The notes below the pieces were generated by a model. That model saw only the letters and a list, made by a program, of their open reading frames with translations, was not told where the DNA came from and ran no database searches. 40,456 nt of DNA from positions 1-40,456 of the forward strand of contig JALERW010000002.1 of NCBI GenBank assembly GCA_022763925.1. Reading direction: 5' to 3'. Of the stretch, positions 19,371 through 27,935 are shown one piece after another. Source of the stretch: Lachnospiraceae bacterium. GTDB lineage: Bacteria; Bacillota; Clostridia; Lachnospirales; Lachnospiraceae. Made by a program: the position numbers and the translations under genes. Position 1 is the stretch's first letter. Each line of letters starts with the position of its first letter.

Positions 19371-20525
19371 ATGGAAATATATCTGGACAATTCCGCCACC
19401 ACCAGGTGCTTTGATCAGGTGGCGGAGGTCGTGAAGAGGACGATGCTGAAGGATTACGGAAATCCCTCCTCCATGCACAGGAAAGGCATGGAAGCAGAAC
19501 AGTATCTTCGGGAAGCCAGATCGGTGATCGCAGGCAATCTGAAGGTACAGGAGAAGGAAATTTTCTTCACTTCCGGAGGAACGGAATCAGATAATCTGGC
19601 AATCATCGGTGCGGCAAGGGCCAATCAGCGGGCAGGAAAACACCTGATCACAACGAGGATTGAACACCCGGCAGTGCTCAATACAATGAAATATCTGGAG
19701 GAAGAGGGCTTTACGGTTACGTATCTTCCGGTGGACCGGGACGGTATCGTGCAGCTGTCAGAGCTGGAAGCAGCTCTGACTGAGGAGACGATTCTTGTCT
19801 CCGTTATGTATGTGAATAATGAGATTGGTTCGGTGCAGCCCATTGAGGAGATTTCCAGGATCGTAAAAGCACATAATCCGAAAACGCTTCTGCATGTGGA
19901 TGCGGTACAGGCCTATGGGAAATACCGGATCCATCCGAAACGTCAGGGAATCGATCTTCTGGCTTTCTCCGGCCACAAGATCCACGGCCCTAAAGGGATC
20001 GGCGTTCTGTATGTGAATGAGAAGGCCAGAATCCTCCCCATCAATTACGGCGGGGGACAGCAGAAGGGGATGCGCTCCGGAACAGATAATGTACCCGGGA
20101 TTGCGGGGATCGCCCAGGCGGTAAAGGAGATCTACACAGATTTTGATACTCACGTGGACCGACTGTATGAATTGAAGGCGGCCTTTGTGGGCGGGGTTAC
20201 GAAGCTGGAACATGTCTGGGTAAACGGAAGGACAGGAAGAGACAGCGCTCCGCATGTGGTGAGCGTCAGCTTTCCGGGCATCCGCAGCGAGGTTCTGCTG
20301 CATGCCCTGGAGGATAAAGGAATTTACGTATCTGCAGGCTCGGCCTGCGCATCCAACAAACCGGCAGTGAGTGAGACGCTGAAGGCCATCGGACTTCCGA
20401 AGGAGGGACTGGATTCCACTTTGCGGTTCAGCTTTTCTGTATTTACCACAGAGGAAGAGATCGATGCCTGCCTTCAGGCACTTTATGAGCTGGTGCCGAT
20501 GCTGCGCCGCTACCGCAGAGGATAA
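19371..20525 (+). CDS. Cysteine desulfurase, NifS/IscS family
   Basis: A 384-aa PLP enzyme that removes sulfur from cysteine and holds it as a persulfide. Visible: MEIYLDNSATT, the PLP lysine Lys203 in FSGHKIHGPKGIG, and the catalytic Cys326 in SAGSACASNKPA followed by TLRFSFS. The thiI gene starts 10 bases later, the same arrangement as Bacillus nifZ-thiI, where the desulfurase is dedicated to 4-thiouridine synthesis in tRNA. I therefore infer a role as sulfur donor to ThiI rather than in general Fe-S assembly; no IscU/SufU gene is nearby. The start ATG at 19371 follows AAAGGAGCGCAGAGGA. Confidence 0.95.
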   Translation: MEIYLDNSATTRCFDQVAEVVKRTMLKDYGNPSSMHRKGMEAEQYLREARSVIAGNLKVQEKEIFFTSGGTESDNLAIIGAARANQRAGKHLITTRIEHPAVLNTMKYLEEEGFTVTYLPVDRDGIVQLSELEAALTEETILVSVMYVNNEIGSVQPIEEISRIVKAHNPKTLLHVDAVQAYGKYRIHPKRQGIDLLAFSGHKIHGPKGIGVLYVNEKARILPINYGGGQQKGMRSGTDNVPGIAGIAQAVKEIYTDFDTHVDRLYELKAAFVGGVTKLEHVWVNGRTGRDSAPHVVSVSFPGIRSEVLLHALEDKGIYVSAGSACASNKPAVSETLKAIGLPKEGLDSTLRFSFSVFTTEEEIDACLQALYELVPMLRRYRRG

Positions 20526-20535
20526 GGAGACAGAT

Positions 20536-21714
20536 ATGTTTAAAATGTTTTTGATCAAATATGCGGAAATTGCCATTAAGGGAAAGAACCGCTATCTTTT
20601 TGAAGATGCTCTTGTAGAGCAGATCCGCCATGCGTTAAAGCAGGTGGAGGGAAGCTTTGAAGTAACCAAGGAATCCGGCCGTGTCTACGTAAGCTGCCTG
20701 TCGGAGTATGACTTTGATGAGGTAGTGGAGGCTTTAAAGCGGGTGTTCGGCATTGTGGGGATCTGCCCGGTTGTTCATATTGAGGATAAGGGCTTTGAGA
20801 ATCTGGCGGATGAAGTGGTGCGCTATATGGGGCAGATGTATCCCGGGCAGAAAAAGTCCTTTAAAGTGATGACCCGCCGGATCAAGAAAACCTATCCGAT
20901 GGAATCCATGGAGGTCAGCGCAGAGTTGGGCGGAAGAATCCTGGATGCTTTTCCGGAGCTTTCCGTAGATGTCCATGAGCCTCAGATCGTGCTTCACGTG
21001 GAGATCAGAAAGACCATTTATATCTATTCCGAGACGATTCCGGGACCGGGAGGCATGCCCATCGGAACCAACGGAAAGGCAATGCTCCTGCTGTCCGGTG
21101 GAATTGACAGTCCTGTGGCCGGCTATATGATCGCCAAACGTGGGGTAAAGATCGATGCGGTGTATTTTCATGCTCCGCCGTATACCAGCGAGCGGGCCAA
21201 GCAGAAGGTGGTGGATCTGGCAAAGCTGGTCGCCCGGTATTCCGGACCGATCCATCTGAAGGTCGTGAATTTCACGGATATTCAGCTTTATATTTATGAT
21301 AAATGCCCTCATGATGAGCTTACGATCATCATGCGCCGTTATATGATGCGGATTGCCCAGAGCCTGGCCAAAGAGGAAGGCTGCCTCGGACTGATTACAG
21401 GGGAGAGCATCGGGCAGGTGGCGAGCCAGACCATGCAGAGCCTGGCAGTTACCAATGAGGTGTGCACCATGCCGGTGTACCGCCCGCTGATCGGCTTTGA
21501 TAAGCAGGAGATCGTGACGATTGCGGAGAAGATCGATACGTATGAGACATCGATCCTGCCCTTTGAGGACTGCTGTACCATTTTTGTGGCAAAGCATCCG
21601 GTGACCAAGCCGAATCTGAAATCTATCCAGAGATCCGAGACAAAGCTTACGGAGAACATCGATGCGCTGGTTCAGACAGCCATTGAGACAGCAGAGACGA
21701 TCGTATGTGAATAA
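20536..21714 (+). CDS. thiI: tRNA 4-thiouridine synthase
   Basis: A 392-aa tRNA sulfurtransferase making s4U at position 8. It has an N-terminal ferredoxin-like/THUMP region (MFKMFLIKYAEIAIKGKNR through about 165) and a PP-loop adenylation domain with SGGIDS (187-192) and PVAGYMIAKRGVK. The C-terminal rhodanese domain of E. coli ThiI is absent, as usual in Gram-positives, so sulfur must come directly from the desulfurase encoded just upstream. The ATG at 20536 follows AAGGAGACAG. A longer frame starting inside the desulfurase gene was rejected because it adds Cys-rich non-family residues. Confidence 0.96.
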   Translation: MFKMFLIKYAEIAIKGKNRYLFEDALVEQIRHALKQVEGSFEVTKESGRVYVSCLSEYDFDEVVEALKRVFGIVGICPVVHIEDKGFENLADEVVRYMGQMYPGQKKSFKVMTRRIKKTYPMESMEVSAELGGRILDAFPELSVDVHEPQIVLHVEIRKTIYIYSETIPGPGGMPIGTNGKAMLLLSGGIDSPVAGYMIAKRGVKIDAVYFHAPPYTSERAKQKVVDLAKLVARYSGPIHLKVVNFTDIQLYIYDKCPHDELTIIMRRYMMRIAQSLAKEEGCLGLITGESIGQVASQTMQSLAVTNEVCTMPVYRPLIGFDKQEIVTIAEKIDTYETSILPFEDCCTIFVAKHPVTKPNLKSIQRSETKLTENIDALVQTAIETAETIVCE

Positions 21715-21715
21715 A

Positions 21716-21748
21716 AAGAAAACCGAAGGGGGAAGCTCCCTCTTCGGT
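21716..21748 (-). terminator. Terminator of the HPr-like gene, possibly also ending thiI
   Basis: The stem ACCGAAG (21722-21728) pairs with CTTCGGT (21742-21748), extended by the GGGGGA/TCCCTC region. Read on the minus strand it is followed by TTTTCTTTTT, a proper intrinsic terminator for the HPr-like gene. Read on the plus strand it lacks a T-run and would be weak for thiI. Confidence 0.75.
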
Positions 21749-21799
21749 GTCAGATAACGGAATATGGCCGCCCCGTCAGGGACAGCGGTATCATAGGTA

Positions 21800-22033
21800 T
21801 TATTCCACGATGTAAGGCTTTAATGCTTCCATCACATCGTCCATGTTGTCGCCTGCATGTACATTCAGGTCAATGGGTTTGGAAAGATCCAGGCTGAAGA
21901 TACCCATGATGGACTTTGCATCAATAACGTAACGTCCGGATACCAGATCGAAGTCATTATCGAATTTCGTGATATCATTTACGAAGGACTTTACTTTATC
22001 GATGGAATTTAATGAAATCTGTACAGTTTTCAT
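21800..22033 (-). CDS. HPr-like protein lacking the PTS histidine
   Basis: A 77-aa protein with the HPr fold pattern: beta-strand MKTVQISL, a helix, and the regulatory-serine segment DAKSIMGIFSLDLS (Ser41, equivalent to HPr Ser46). The region that carries the phosphorylatable His15 in true HPr (GIHARPA) reads SIDKVKS, with Asp12 where the histidine should be. It therefore cannot pass phosphate from enzyme I. If HPr kinase phosphorylates Ser41 it could act like Bacillus Crh in carbon catabolite regulation, but that is inference. It is a single gene, opposite in direction to its neighbours, with its own promoter, a strong GGGAGG ribosome site and its own terminator. Confidence 0.82.
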   Translation of the reverse strand: MKTVQISLNSIDKVKSFVNDITKFDNDFDLVSGRYVIDAKSIMGIFSLDLSKPIDLNVHAGDNMDDVMEALKPYIVE

Positions 22034-22064
22034 ATTGCAAGACCTCCCTTGTGTTTATAATCTT

Positions 22065-22093
22065 ATATTACCGTTATCGCAGGGGAAAGTCAA
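22065..22093 (-). promoter_or_regulatory. SigA promoter of the HPr-like gene
   Basis: Minus strand: TTGACT (22093 to 22088), a 17-base spacer, TAATAT (22070 to 22065). On the plus strand a TATAAT at 22118-22123, preceded by TGCA, may serve the divergent mtaB gene but lacks a clear -35. Confidence 0.68.
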
Positions 22094-22156
22094 CGAAAAA
22101 AAATGTAAAATCATGCATATAATCAGACAGTAGGAAGGGAAGAAAGGCAGAACAGA

Positions 22157-23488
22157 ATGAGAAAAGCAGCATTGCATAACCTGGGCTGTAAAGTAAATGC
22201 ATATGAGACAGAGGCCATGCAGCAGCTTCTGGAAGCGCACGGCTATGAGATTGTTCCCTTTGAGGAAAAAGCGGATGTTTATATTATAAATACGTGTACC
22301 GTCACCAATATTGCGGACCGGAAATCCAGACAGATGCTTCACCGGGCAAAAAAGAGAAATCCGGATGCTGCGGTGGTGGCGGCCGGCTGTTATGTTCAGG
22401 CAGCCCATGAGAGCCTGAAAGAGGATCTGGCAGTAGATATCCTGATCGGAAACAATAAAAAACAGGATCTGATCGGCATCCTGGACGCCTTTTTTGAGGC
22501 CAGAGATGAGGAGAAAACGGTTCAGGCACTGACGGATATCAGCCGGGAAGCGGTATATGAGCCCCTGCGGATTTCCGGAACGTCGGAGCATACGAGGGCA
22601 TATATCAAGGTACAGGACGGATGCAATCAGTTCTGCAGCTACTGCATTATTCCCTATGCGAGAGGAAGAGTGAGAAGCCGTGCCCTTTCGGACATTCTTT
22701 CAGAAATCCGGGACCTTTCCCGGGCTGGCTACCGGGAGGTGGTGCTTACAGGCATTCATCTGAGTTCCTATGGAATTGATTTTGCAAAAGCACAGGGAGA
22801 GAAGGATTATCTGACCTTCGGTTCGGGTCAGCTTCTGACGCTGCTTGAGTCGGTCGCTGAAATTGACGGTATTGAACGTATTCGCCTGGGATCCCTGGAG
22901 CCGAGGATTATCACGGAGGCATTTACGGAGCGTCTGAGCAGAGTGGACAAGCTGTGCCCGCATTTTCACCTGTCGCTGCAGAGCGGCTGTGATTCCACGC
23001 TTCAGCGGATGAACCGCCATTATACCACAGAGGAATATATGGAAAAATGCCGGATCCTGCGGAAGTATTTTCTGCATCCGGCGCTCACAACCGATATTAT
23101 TGTAGGCTTTCCAGGGGAGACCGGGGAGGAATTTGCGAAGACGGAGCAGTTCGTGGATTCTGTGGATTTCTTTGAAACGCATATTTTCAAATATTCCGCC
23201 AGAAAAGGGACCAGAGCTGCCGAAATGAAGGATCAGGTAAGGGAAGAAGTAAAAAATGAGCGCAGCGGCCGGCTGATCGCCCTGTCTTCCCAAAAGGAAC
23301 AGCTGTACCGGGAATGGTTTTTTGGAAAAGAGGCAGAGCTTCTTGTGGAGGAAGCACGTATGGTGGACGGGCAGCTGTGGCAGATCGGTCATACCCGGGA
23401 ATATGTGAAGGCAGGCATAAGGGATACGAAGGACAGAAATAACGAAATTATTCGGGGAATTGTCGGAGAAACCATATTTTTTCTGTGA
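22157..23488 (+). CDS. mtaB: tRNA N6-threonylcarbamoyladenosine methylthiotransferase
   Basis: A 443-aa radical-SAM enzyme converting t6A37 to ms2t6A37 in tRNAs reading ANN codons. The N-terminal UPF0004 domain holds three cysteines for an auxiliary [4Fe-4S] cluster (Cys11 in LGCKVN, one in INTCTVTN, one in AAGCYVQ). The radical-SAM motif is CNQFCSYC (Cys156, Cys160, Cys163), followed by IPYARGR. A C-terminal TRAM domain covers the end. The LGCKVN start and CNQFCSYCIIP favour MtaB over MiaB or RimO. The start ATG follows GGAAGGGAAGAAAGG. Confidence 0.95.
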   Translation: MRKAALHNLGCKVNAYETEAMQQLLEAHGYEIVPFEEKADVYIINTCTVTNIADRKSRQMLHRAKKRNPDAAVVAAGCYVQAAHESLKEDLAVDILIGNNKKQDLIGILDAFFEARDEEKTVQALTDISREAVYEPLRISGTSEHTRAYIKVQDGCNQFCSYCIIPYARGRVRSRALSDILSEIRDLSRAGYREVVLTGIHLSSYGIDFAKAQGEKDYLTFGSGQLLTLLESVAEIDGIERIRLGSLEPRIITEAFTERLSRVDKLCPHFHLSLQSGCDSTLQRMNRHYTTEEYMEKCRILRKYFLHPALTTDIIVGFPGETGEEFAKTEQFVDSVDFFETHIFKYSARKGTRAAEMKDQVREEVKNERSGRLIALSSQKEQLYREWFFGKEAELLVEEARMVDGQLWQIGHTREYVKAGIRDTKDRNNEIIRGIVGETIFFL

Positions 23489-23553
23489 TGACAAAAAAAT
23501 GTACGGCATAAGCCAACTTTTTCCGACGGTTTTGCAGCCTGTTAAAATATCCA

Positions 23554-23582
23554 TTGAATTTTCTGACTATATCGTATAAAAT
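23554..23582 (+). promoter_or_regulatory. SigA promoter upstream of ireB
   Basis: TTGAAT (23554-23559), a 17-base spacer and TAAAAT (23577-23582). It lies in the 142-base gap after mtaB and likely drives ireB-ruvX-DUF1292 and possibly further genes. Confidence 0.68.
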
Positions 23583-23630
23583 AGACTTAACGTTTAGCGG
23601 CAGAGAATAAGAGATTAAGGAAGTGAGAAA

Positions 23631-23891
23631 TTGGAGAAAATGAATAGTACACAGTTTTTCCGGGTGGACAGCGCGCAGGAATTCAAGGTGGACGATATCC
23701 TGAAGAATGTATATAAGGCAATGACAGAGAAGGGGTATAACCCGGTAAGCCAGATTGTAGGATATATTATGTCCGGAGATCCCACATATATAACAAGCCA
23801 CAAGGGAGCGAGAAGCCTGATCATGAAAGTGGAGCGGGATGAGCTGGTGGAGGAGCTGCTGAAGAATTATATCAAGTATAATTGTGAATAG
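23631..23891 (+). CDS. ireB: IreB family regulatory phosphoprotein (UPF0297/DUF965)
   Basis: An 86-aa protein with the family core [43 protein letters not shown] and the tail [17 protein letters not shown]. In Enterococcus, IreB is phosphorylated on N-terminal threonines by the Ser/Thr kinase IreK and tunes cephalosporin resistance. A Ser-Thr pair is present near the N-terminus (NSTQFF). The start is either TTG at 23631, which has AAGGAAG at good spacing, or the ATG at 23640 with a closer GGAG; the TTG is chosen on ribosome-site spacing. It is followed by ruvX and a DUF1292 gene, a conserved trio in Firmicutes. Confidence 0.92.
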   Translation: MEKMNSTQFFRVDSAQEFKVDDILKNVYKAMTEKGYNPVSQIVGYIMSGDPTYITSHKGARSLIMKVERDELVEELLKNYIKYNCE

Positions 23892-23908
23892 GCGGCGAAG
23901 GTAGCAGT

Positions 23909-24391
23909 ATGAGGATTATGGGTCTGGATTACGGCTCGAAGACCGTAGGAGTCGCCATCAGCGATGCATTCGGCCTGACGGCACAGGGGATTGAGATCAT
24001 CCGGCGCACGCAGGAGAACAAGCTTCGTCAGACGCTGGCGAGGATTGAGGCACTGATTTCGGAATATGAAGTGACGGCAATTGTCCTTGGATTTCCGAAA
24101 AATATGAATAATACCATCGGCGACAGGGCTGAGAAGTCTCTGGCATTTCAGGAGATGCTGGAACGAAGGACAGGTCTGGATGTTTTTATGTGGGATGAAC
24201 GCCTGACAACCGTGGAGGCAAACCGTACGCTGATGGAGGGAAACATCCGTCGGGAGAGCCGGGGAAAATATGTGGATAAGCTGGCTGCAGTGTTTATTCT
24301 GCAGGGCTTTCTGGATTCTGCGCAGGGCAGAGCACTGTTCGGGCGGGACGGAGCATTGAATGGAAAGGATTTACCGCATGGAGAAGATTAA
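23909..24391 (+). CDS. ruvX: Holliday junction resolvase-like protein RuvX (YqgF)
   Basis: A 160-aa RNase H-fold protein starting [19 protein letters not shown] (Asp7 catalytic), with [36 protein letters not shown] (Glu and Asp of the active site) and [13 protein letters not shown]. The family processes branched nucleic acids and is implicated in maturation of the 16S rRNA 5' end. It lies 17 bases after ireB, and its last 14 bases overlap the next gene. Confidence 0.94.
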   Translation: MRIMGLDYGSKTVGVAISDAFGLTAQGIEIIRRTQENKLRQTLARIEALISEYEVTAIVLGFPKNMNNTIGDRAEKSLAFQEMLERRTGLDVFMWDERLTTVEANRTLMEGNIRRESRGKYVDKLAAVFILQGFLDSAQGRALFGRDGALNGKDLPHGED

Positions 24392-24650
24392 GTTTATTCC
24401 GGATGGAGAAGAGGAAGCAGCAGAGTTTTTTGTGCTGGAGCAGACAAGACTGCAGGGAGTGAATTATCTGCTTGTGACAGAGTCTGCAGAAGAGACGGAA
24501 GACGCGGATGCATATATATTGAAGGATCTGTCCGCAGATGAAGATACGGAGGCCATCTACGAGTTTGTGGATGGCGACGAAGAGTTAAGGACTGTTTCTG
24601 AAATTTTCGAGAAGCTGATGGACGGCGTCGGATTCGAGATTGAAGAGTAG
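24378..24650 (+). CDS. DUF1292 domain protein (YrzB-like)
   Basis: A 90-aa very acidic protein: [27 protein letters not shown] then [22 protein letters not shown], the DUF1292 pattern. Function is unknown in all members. The ATG at 24378 was chosen: AAAGGA lies 8 bases upstream and the sequence matches family N-termini. An in-frame ATG at 24360 adds MERIYR and lacks a good site. It overlaps ruvX by 14 bases, suggesting translational coupling. The ireB-ruvX-DUF1292 order is the same as Bacillus yrzL-yrrK-yrzB. Confidence 0.9.
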   Translation: MEKIKFIPDGEEEAAEFFVLEQTRLQGVNYLLVTESAEETEDADAYILKDLSADEDTEAIYEFVDGDEELRTVSEIFEKLMDGVGFEIEE

Positions 24651-24685
24651 AACAGCAATCAGAGAACAGTAAAAGAGGTGTTGGT

Positions 24686-25162
24686 ATGGCAGTGAATGAA
24701 GCGCATTTTCGTAAACTCCTTCGCGAAAAGGGACTGAAGGTCACGAATCAAAGACTTCGCATTCTGGAAGTTCTGGAGAGCAGCCCTAACCGGCATCTTA
24801 CAGCAGAGGAAATATACAGGCAGGTGAAGGACACATGTCCGGATATGGGGCTTGCCACCGTATATCGAACCATACAGCTCTTTCTGGAGCTGCAGTTAAT
24901 AGACCGCATTGATCTGAATGACGGACTGGTCCGTTATGAGATCGGGGAGGCGGGGCAGACGAAGCACCGCCATCATCATCTGATCTGCAGAGCGTGCGGA
25001 AAGGTTCAGGCCTTTGAAGATGACCTGCTGGAAGAGCTTGAGACAAAGCTTCTTTCAGAGTTGTCTTTTCAGGTTGTGGATCACGAGGTGAAGCTTTTTG
25101 GCTACTGTCGGGAATGCCGGGAAATGCAGGCAGAGCAGAAGCTTTCCATGGAACAGGAATAA
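24686..25162 (+). CDS. Fur-family metalloregulator
   Basis: A 158-aa transcriptional regulator. The winged helix spans LREKGLKVTNQRLRILEVL, LTAEEIYRQVKD, MGLATVYRTIQLF. The dimerisation domain has the metal-site histidines in KHRHHHLIC and the structural zinc pairs CRAC and CREC. Fur, PerR and Zur subtypes cannot be separated confidently by eye. The HRHHHLIC pattern with both CxxC pairs fits clostridial Fur/PerR-like members. Targets are unknown. The position directly after the ireB-ruvX-DUF1292 cluster is seen in other clostridia. The start ATG at 24686 follows AGAGGTG. Confidence 0.92.
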   Translation: MAVNEAHFRKLLREKGLKVTNQRLRILEVLESSPNRHLTAEEIYRQVKDTCPDMGLATVYRTIQLFLELQLIDRIDLNDGLVRYEIGEAGQTKHRHHHLICRACGKVQAFEDDLLEELETKLLSELSFQVVDHEVKLFGYCRECREMQAEQKLSMEQE

Positions 25163-25192
25163 CAGAAACGAAATCAGGAGGTGTTCTTTTTT

Positions 25193-26860
25193 TTGAAAAA
25201 TATCAACAATTCAAAATTGAAAATCATTCCCCTCGGCGGACTGGAGCAGATCGGAATGAACATTACTGCCTTTGAATTTGAAGACAGTATTATTGTCGTG
25301 GACTGCGGTCTGTCTTTTCCGGAAGATGAGATGTACGGCATCGATCTGGTCATCCCGGACGTGTCGTATTTGAAAGAAAATATACAGAAGGTTAAGGGAT
25401 TTATCATTACGCACGGACATGAGGATCATATCGGCGCGCTTCCTTATGTGCTGAAAGAGATCAACGTGCCGATCTATGCCACCAAGCTGACCATTGCCAT
25501 TATCGAGAATAAGTTGAAGGAGCATAATCTGCTGAAGACAACGAAACGCAAGGTGGTGAAGTTCGGTCAGCATATTAATCTGGGAAGCTTCCGCATCGAG
25601 TTTATCAAGACGAATCACAGTATTGCGGATGCATCTGCTCTGGCGATCTATTCACCGGTGGGAACCATTGTCCACACGGGAGATTTCAAGGTGGACTATA
25701 CTCCTGTGTTCGGAGATGCCATCGATCTGCAGCGGTTTGCGGAAATCGGGAAAAAGGGTGTTCTTGCCCTGATGTGCGACAGCACCAATGCGGAGCGGCC
25801 CGGTTTTACCATGTCTGAGCGCACGGTGGGACGAACCTTTGACAATATTTTTGAAAACCATAAAAATACAAGAATTATCATCGCGACCTTTGCATCCAAT
25901 GTGGACCGTGTGCAGCAGATCATCAATACCGCATATAAGTATGGGCGCAGAGTAGTCGTGGAAGGGCGGAGTATGGTGAATATTATTACCATCGCCCAGG
26001 AACTCGGATATATAAAAATACCGGAGAATACGCTGATCGACATTGATCAGATGAAAAATTATCCTCCGGAACAGATGGTACTGATTACTACAGGAAGTCA
26101 GGGAGAATCCATGGCAGCGCTCTCCCGAATGGCAGCGAATATTCATAAAAAGGTAACCATTATGCCGGGAGATACGGTTATTTTCAGTTCCCACCCGATT
26201 CCGGGAAATGAAAAAGCAGTGTCCCGGGTGATCAACGAGCTGTCCAGAAAGGGTGCCAATGTGATTTTCCAGGATACCCATGTCTCCGGACATGCCTGCC
26301 AGGAGGATATCAAGCTGATCTACTCTCTGGTTCGGCCCAAATATTCTATTCCGGTGCACGGGGAATACCGTCACCTGAAGGCACAGGCAGCCATTGCGGA
26401 GAGCCTTGGTATCGATAAGGATCACATCATTATGCTGTCCTCCGGGGATGTGCTGGAGATGAGTGAGAATGACGCAAGGGTTGTGGACCATGTACACACC
26501 GGAGGAATTCTGGTGGACGGCCTGGGTGTCGGAGATGTGGGAAACATTGTGTTAAGAGACCGTCAGCATCTGGCGGAAGACGGAATTCTGATCGTGGTGC
26601 TGACGCTGGAGAAATATACAAACCAGATCCTTGCAGGTCCGGATATTGTATCGAGGGGCTTTGTCTATGTTCGTGAGTCCGAGGATCTGATGGAGGAAGC
26701 AAGACAGACGGTGCAGGATGCTCTGGATGGCTGCCTGAACAGCCGGAATCAGGACTGGAACCGGATCAAGACAGTGATCAAGGATGCTCTGTCGGATTTT
26801 GTCTGGAAGAGAACGAAGAGAAGTCCGATGATTCTGCCGATCATTATGGAGGTAGAATAG
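25193..26860 (+). CDS. rnj: Ribonuclease J
   Basis: A 555-aa metallo-beta-lactamase/beta-CASP RNase with 5'-exonuclease and endonuclease activity, central to mRNA turnover in Firmicutes. The catalytic motif is HGHEDHIGALPYV (His74, His76, Asp78, His79). TGDFKVDYTP and SGHACQEDIKL supply further ligands and the beta-CASP region, and a C-terminal dimerisation domain is present. Start: a TTG at 25193 sits 10 bases after AGGAGGT and yields MKNINNSKLKIIPLGG. The alternative GTG at 25181 overlaps the Shine-Dalgarno itself and would add FFFL, so it was rejected. Only one RNase J gene is in the window. Confidence 0.95.
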   Translation: MKNINNSKLKIIPLGGLEQIGMNITAFEFEDSIIVVDCGLSFPEDEMYGIDLVIPDVSYLKENIQKVKGFIITHGHEDHIGALPYVLKEINVPIYATKLTIAIIENKLKEHNLLKTTKRKVVKFGQHINLGSFRIEFIKTNHSIADASALAIYSPVGTIVHTGDFKVDYTPVFGDAIDLQRFAEIGKKGVLALMCDSTNAERPGFTMSERTVGRTFDNIFENHKNTRIIIATFASNVDRVQQIINTAYKYGRRVVVEGRSMVNIITIAQELGYIKIPENTLIDIDQMKNYPPEQMVLITTGSQGESMAALSRMAANIHKKVTIMPGDTVIFSSHPIPGNEKAVSRVINELSRKGANVIFQDTHVSGHACQEDIKLIYSLVRPKYSIPVHGEYRHLKAQAAIAESLGIDKDHIIMLSSGDVLEMSENDARVVDHVHTGGILVDGLGVGDVGNIVLRDRQHLAEDGILIVVLTLEKYTNQILAGPDIVSRGFVYVRESEDLMEEARQTVQDALDGCLNSRNQDWNRIKTVIKDALSDFVWKRTKRSPMILPIIMEVE

Positions 26861-26882
26861 ACAGCTACACAGGAGGAAGCGT

Positions 26883-27269
26883 ATGAACGGGAAAGGTGTA
26901 TTAGGTACAGTGTTCAATATTCTGGTGGAGATTCTGCTGATTCTCCTCTGTGTTCTGGTGATCTGGAAGGCGGGAAAATGGGCATATGATTTCGGCTACC
27001 GGATCTTTGCGGAGCAGACGGTGGATGAGGAGCCGGGACGGGATATTGAGATAACGATCAGCGAGGGAGATTCCAACCGCTCCATCTGCAGTATGCTGGA
27101 GAGCAAGGGGCTGATCCGGGATGCGGATATTTTCTATGTCCGCCTGATGCTTACGGATTACCGGAAGCTTCTGGAGCCCGGCACCTATACACTGAATACA
27201 TCTATGAAGTCGGAGGAAATGATGGCTGTTATGGCGGGAGAGACTTCCGACGGGGAAGAGGAGAGCTGA
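26883..27269 (+). CDS. Short MltG-like membrane protein without catalytic domain
   Basis: A 128-aa protein: one N-terminal transmembrane helix (about residues 11-30, ILVEILLILLCVLVIWKAG), then a small extracytoplasmic domain with IEITISEGDSNRSICSMLESKGLIRDADIFYVRL and LLEPGTYTLNTSMKSEEMMAVM. This matches the N-terminal LysM-like part of endolytic transglycosylase MltG (YceG). The catalytic YceG core with its key glutamate, about 200 residues more, is missing; TGA follows after GEEES. The next gene starts 11 bases later, so there is no room for a lost C-terminus in another frame. Such short forms may bind peptidoglycan or act as regulators; function unknown. Confidence 0.75.
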   Translation: MNGKGVLGTVFNILVEILLILLCVLVIWKAGKWAYDFGYRIFAEQTVDEEPGRDIEITISEGDSNRSICSMLESKGLIRDADIFYVRLMLTDYRKLLEPGTYTLNTSMKSEEMMAVMAGETSDGEEES

Positions 27270-27280
27270 CAGAAATACCT

Positions 27281-27922
27281 ATGATTGTAGATGAGAGAAT
27301 TACGGCTTATATCAATTCACTGGATCAGGGAAATACGAAGCTGCTGACGCAGATAGAGAAGGAGGCCCATGAAGATCTTGTGCCGGTGATCCGGCAGGAG
27401 ACCCAGAGCCTCCTTCGGGTGCTTCTTGGCATGCTTCAGCCGAAGAATATACTGGAGGTTGGAACCGCCATTGGTTTTTCGGCTCTTTTTATGAGTGAAT
27501 ATGTATCCCGGGATACAAAAATTACAACCATTGAAAAATATGAGAAACGAATCCCCATTGCGGAGGAGAATTTCAGGAGAGCCGGCAGGGAGGAGCAGAT
27601 TCTTTTTCTGAAGGGAGATGCGGCGGACATTCTTAAGGGACTTACCGGAGGCTATGATTTTATTTTCATGGATGCGGCAAAGGGACAGTATATTCATTTT
27701 CTTCCGGATATTCTCCGCCTGCTTCCTCCGGGAGGGGTGCTGCTGTCGGACAATGTGCTTCAGGACGGGGATATTATCGAATCCCGGTTTGCAGTGGAGC
27801 GAAGAAACCGGACCATTCACAGCCGGATGAGAGAATACCTGTATGTACTGACGCACTCTCCGGAGCTTACGACCAGTGTGCTTCCCGTGGGAGACGGCAT
27901 TACCGTCAGCGTGAAGAAATAA
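27281..27922 (+). CDS. tRNA 5-hydroxyuridine O-methyltransferase, TrmR-like
   Basis: A 213-aa class I SAM methyltransferase of the catechol-O-methyltransferase-like group. Motif I is ILEVGTAIGFSALFMSEY, followed by ITTIEKYEKRIPIAEEN, DFIFMDAAKGQYIHFLPDIL and LLSDNVLQDG, with the acidic/Asn metal-binding residues expected of the family. The gene directly after it encodes a U32 protein; Bacillus yrrM (trmR) has the same arrangement with trhP1/trhP2, where the pair makes 5-methoxyuridine at tRNA position 34. I infer that role from the pairing. The upstream ribosome site is weak (GGGGAAGAGGAGAG inside the preceding gene), suggesting coupled translation. Confidence 0.87.
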   Translation: MIVDERITAYINSLDQGNTKLLTQIEKEAHEDLVPVIRQETQSLLRVLLGMLQPKNILEVGTAIGFSALFMSEYVSRDTKITTIEKYEKRIPIAEENFRRAGREEQILFLKGDAADILKGLTGGYDFIFMDAAKGQYIHFLPDILRLLPPGGVLLSDNVLQDGDIIESRFAVERRNRTIHSRMREYLYVLTHSPELTTSVLPVGDGITVSVKK

Positions 27923-27935
27923 GGAGGAAGAGGAT

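Noticed and set aside
23495-23525. Bidirectional terminator after mtaB (A-run, GGC-ATAA-GCC, T-run)
   Set aside because: The stem has only 3 bp plus A-T pairs across unpaired bases; too weak to call.
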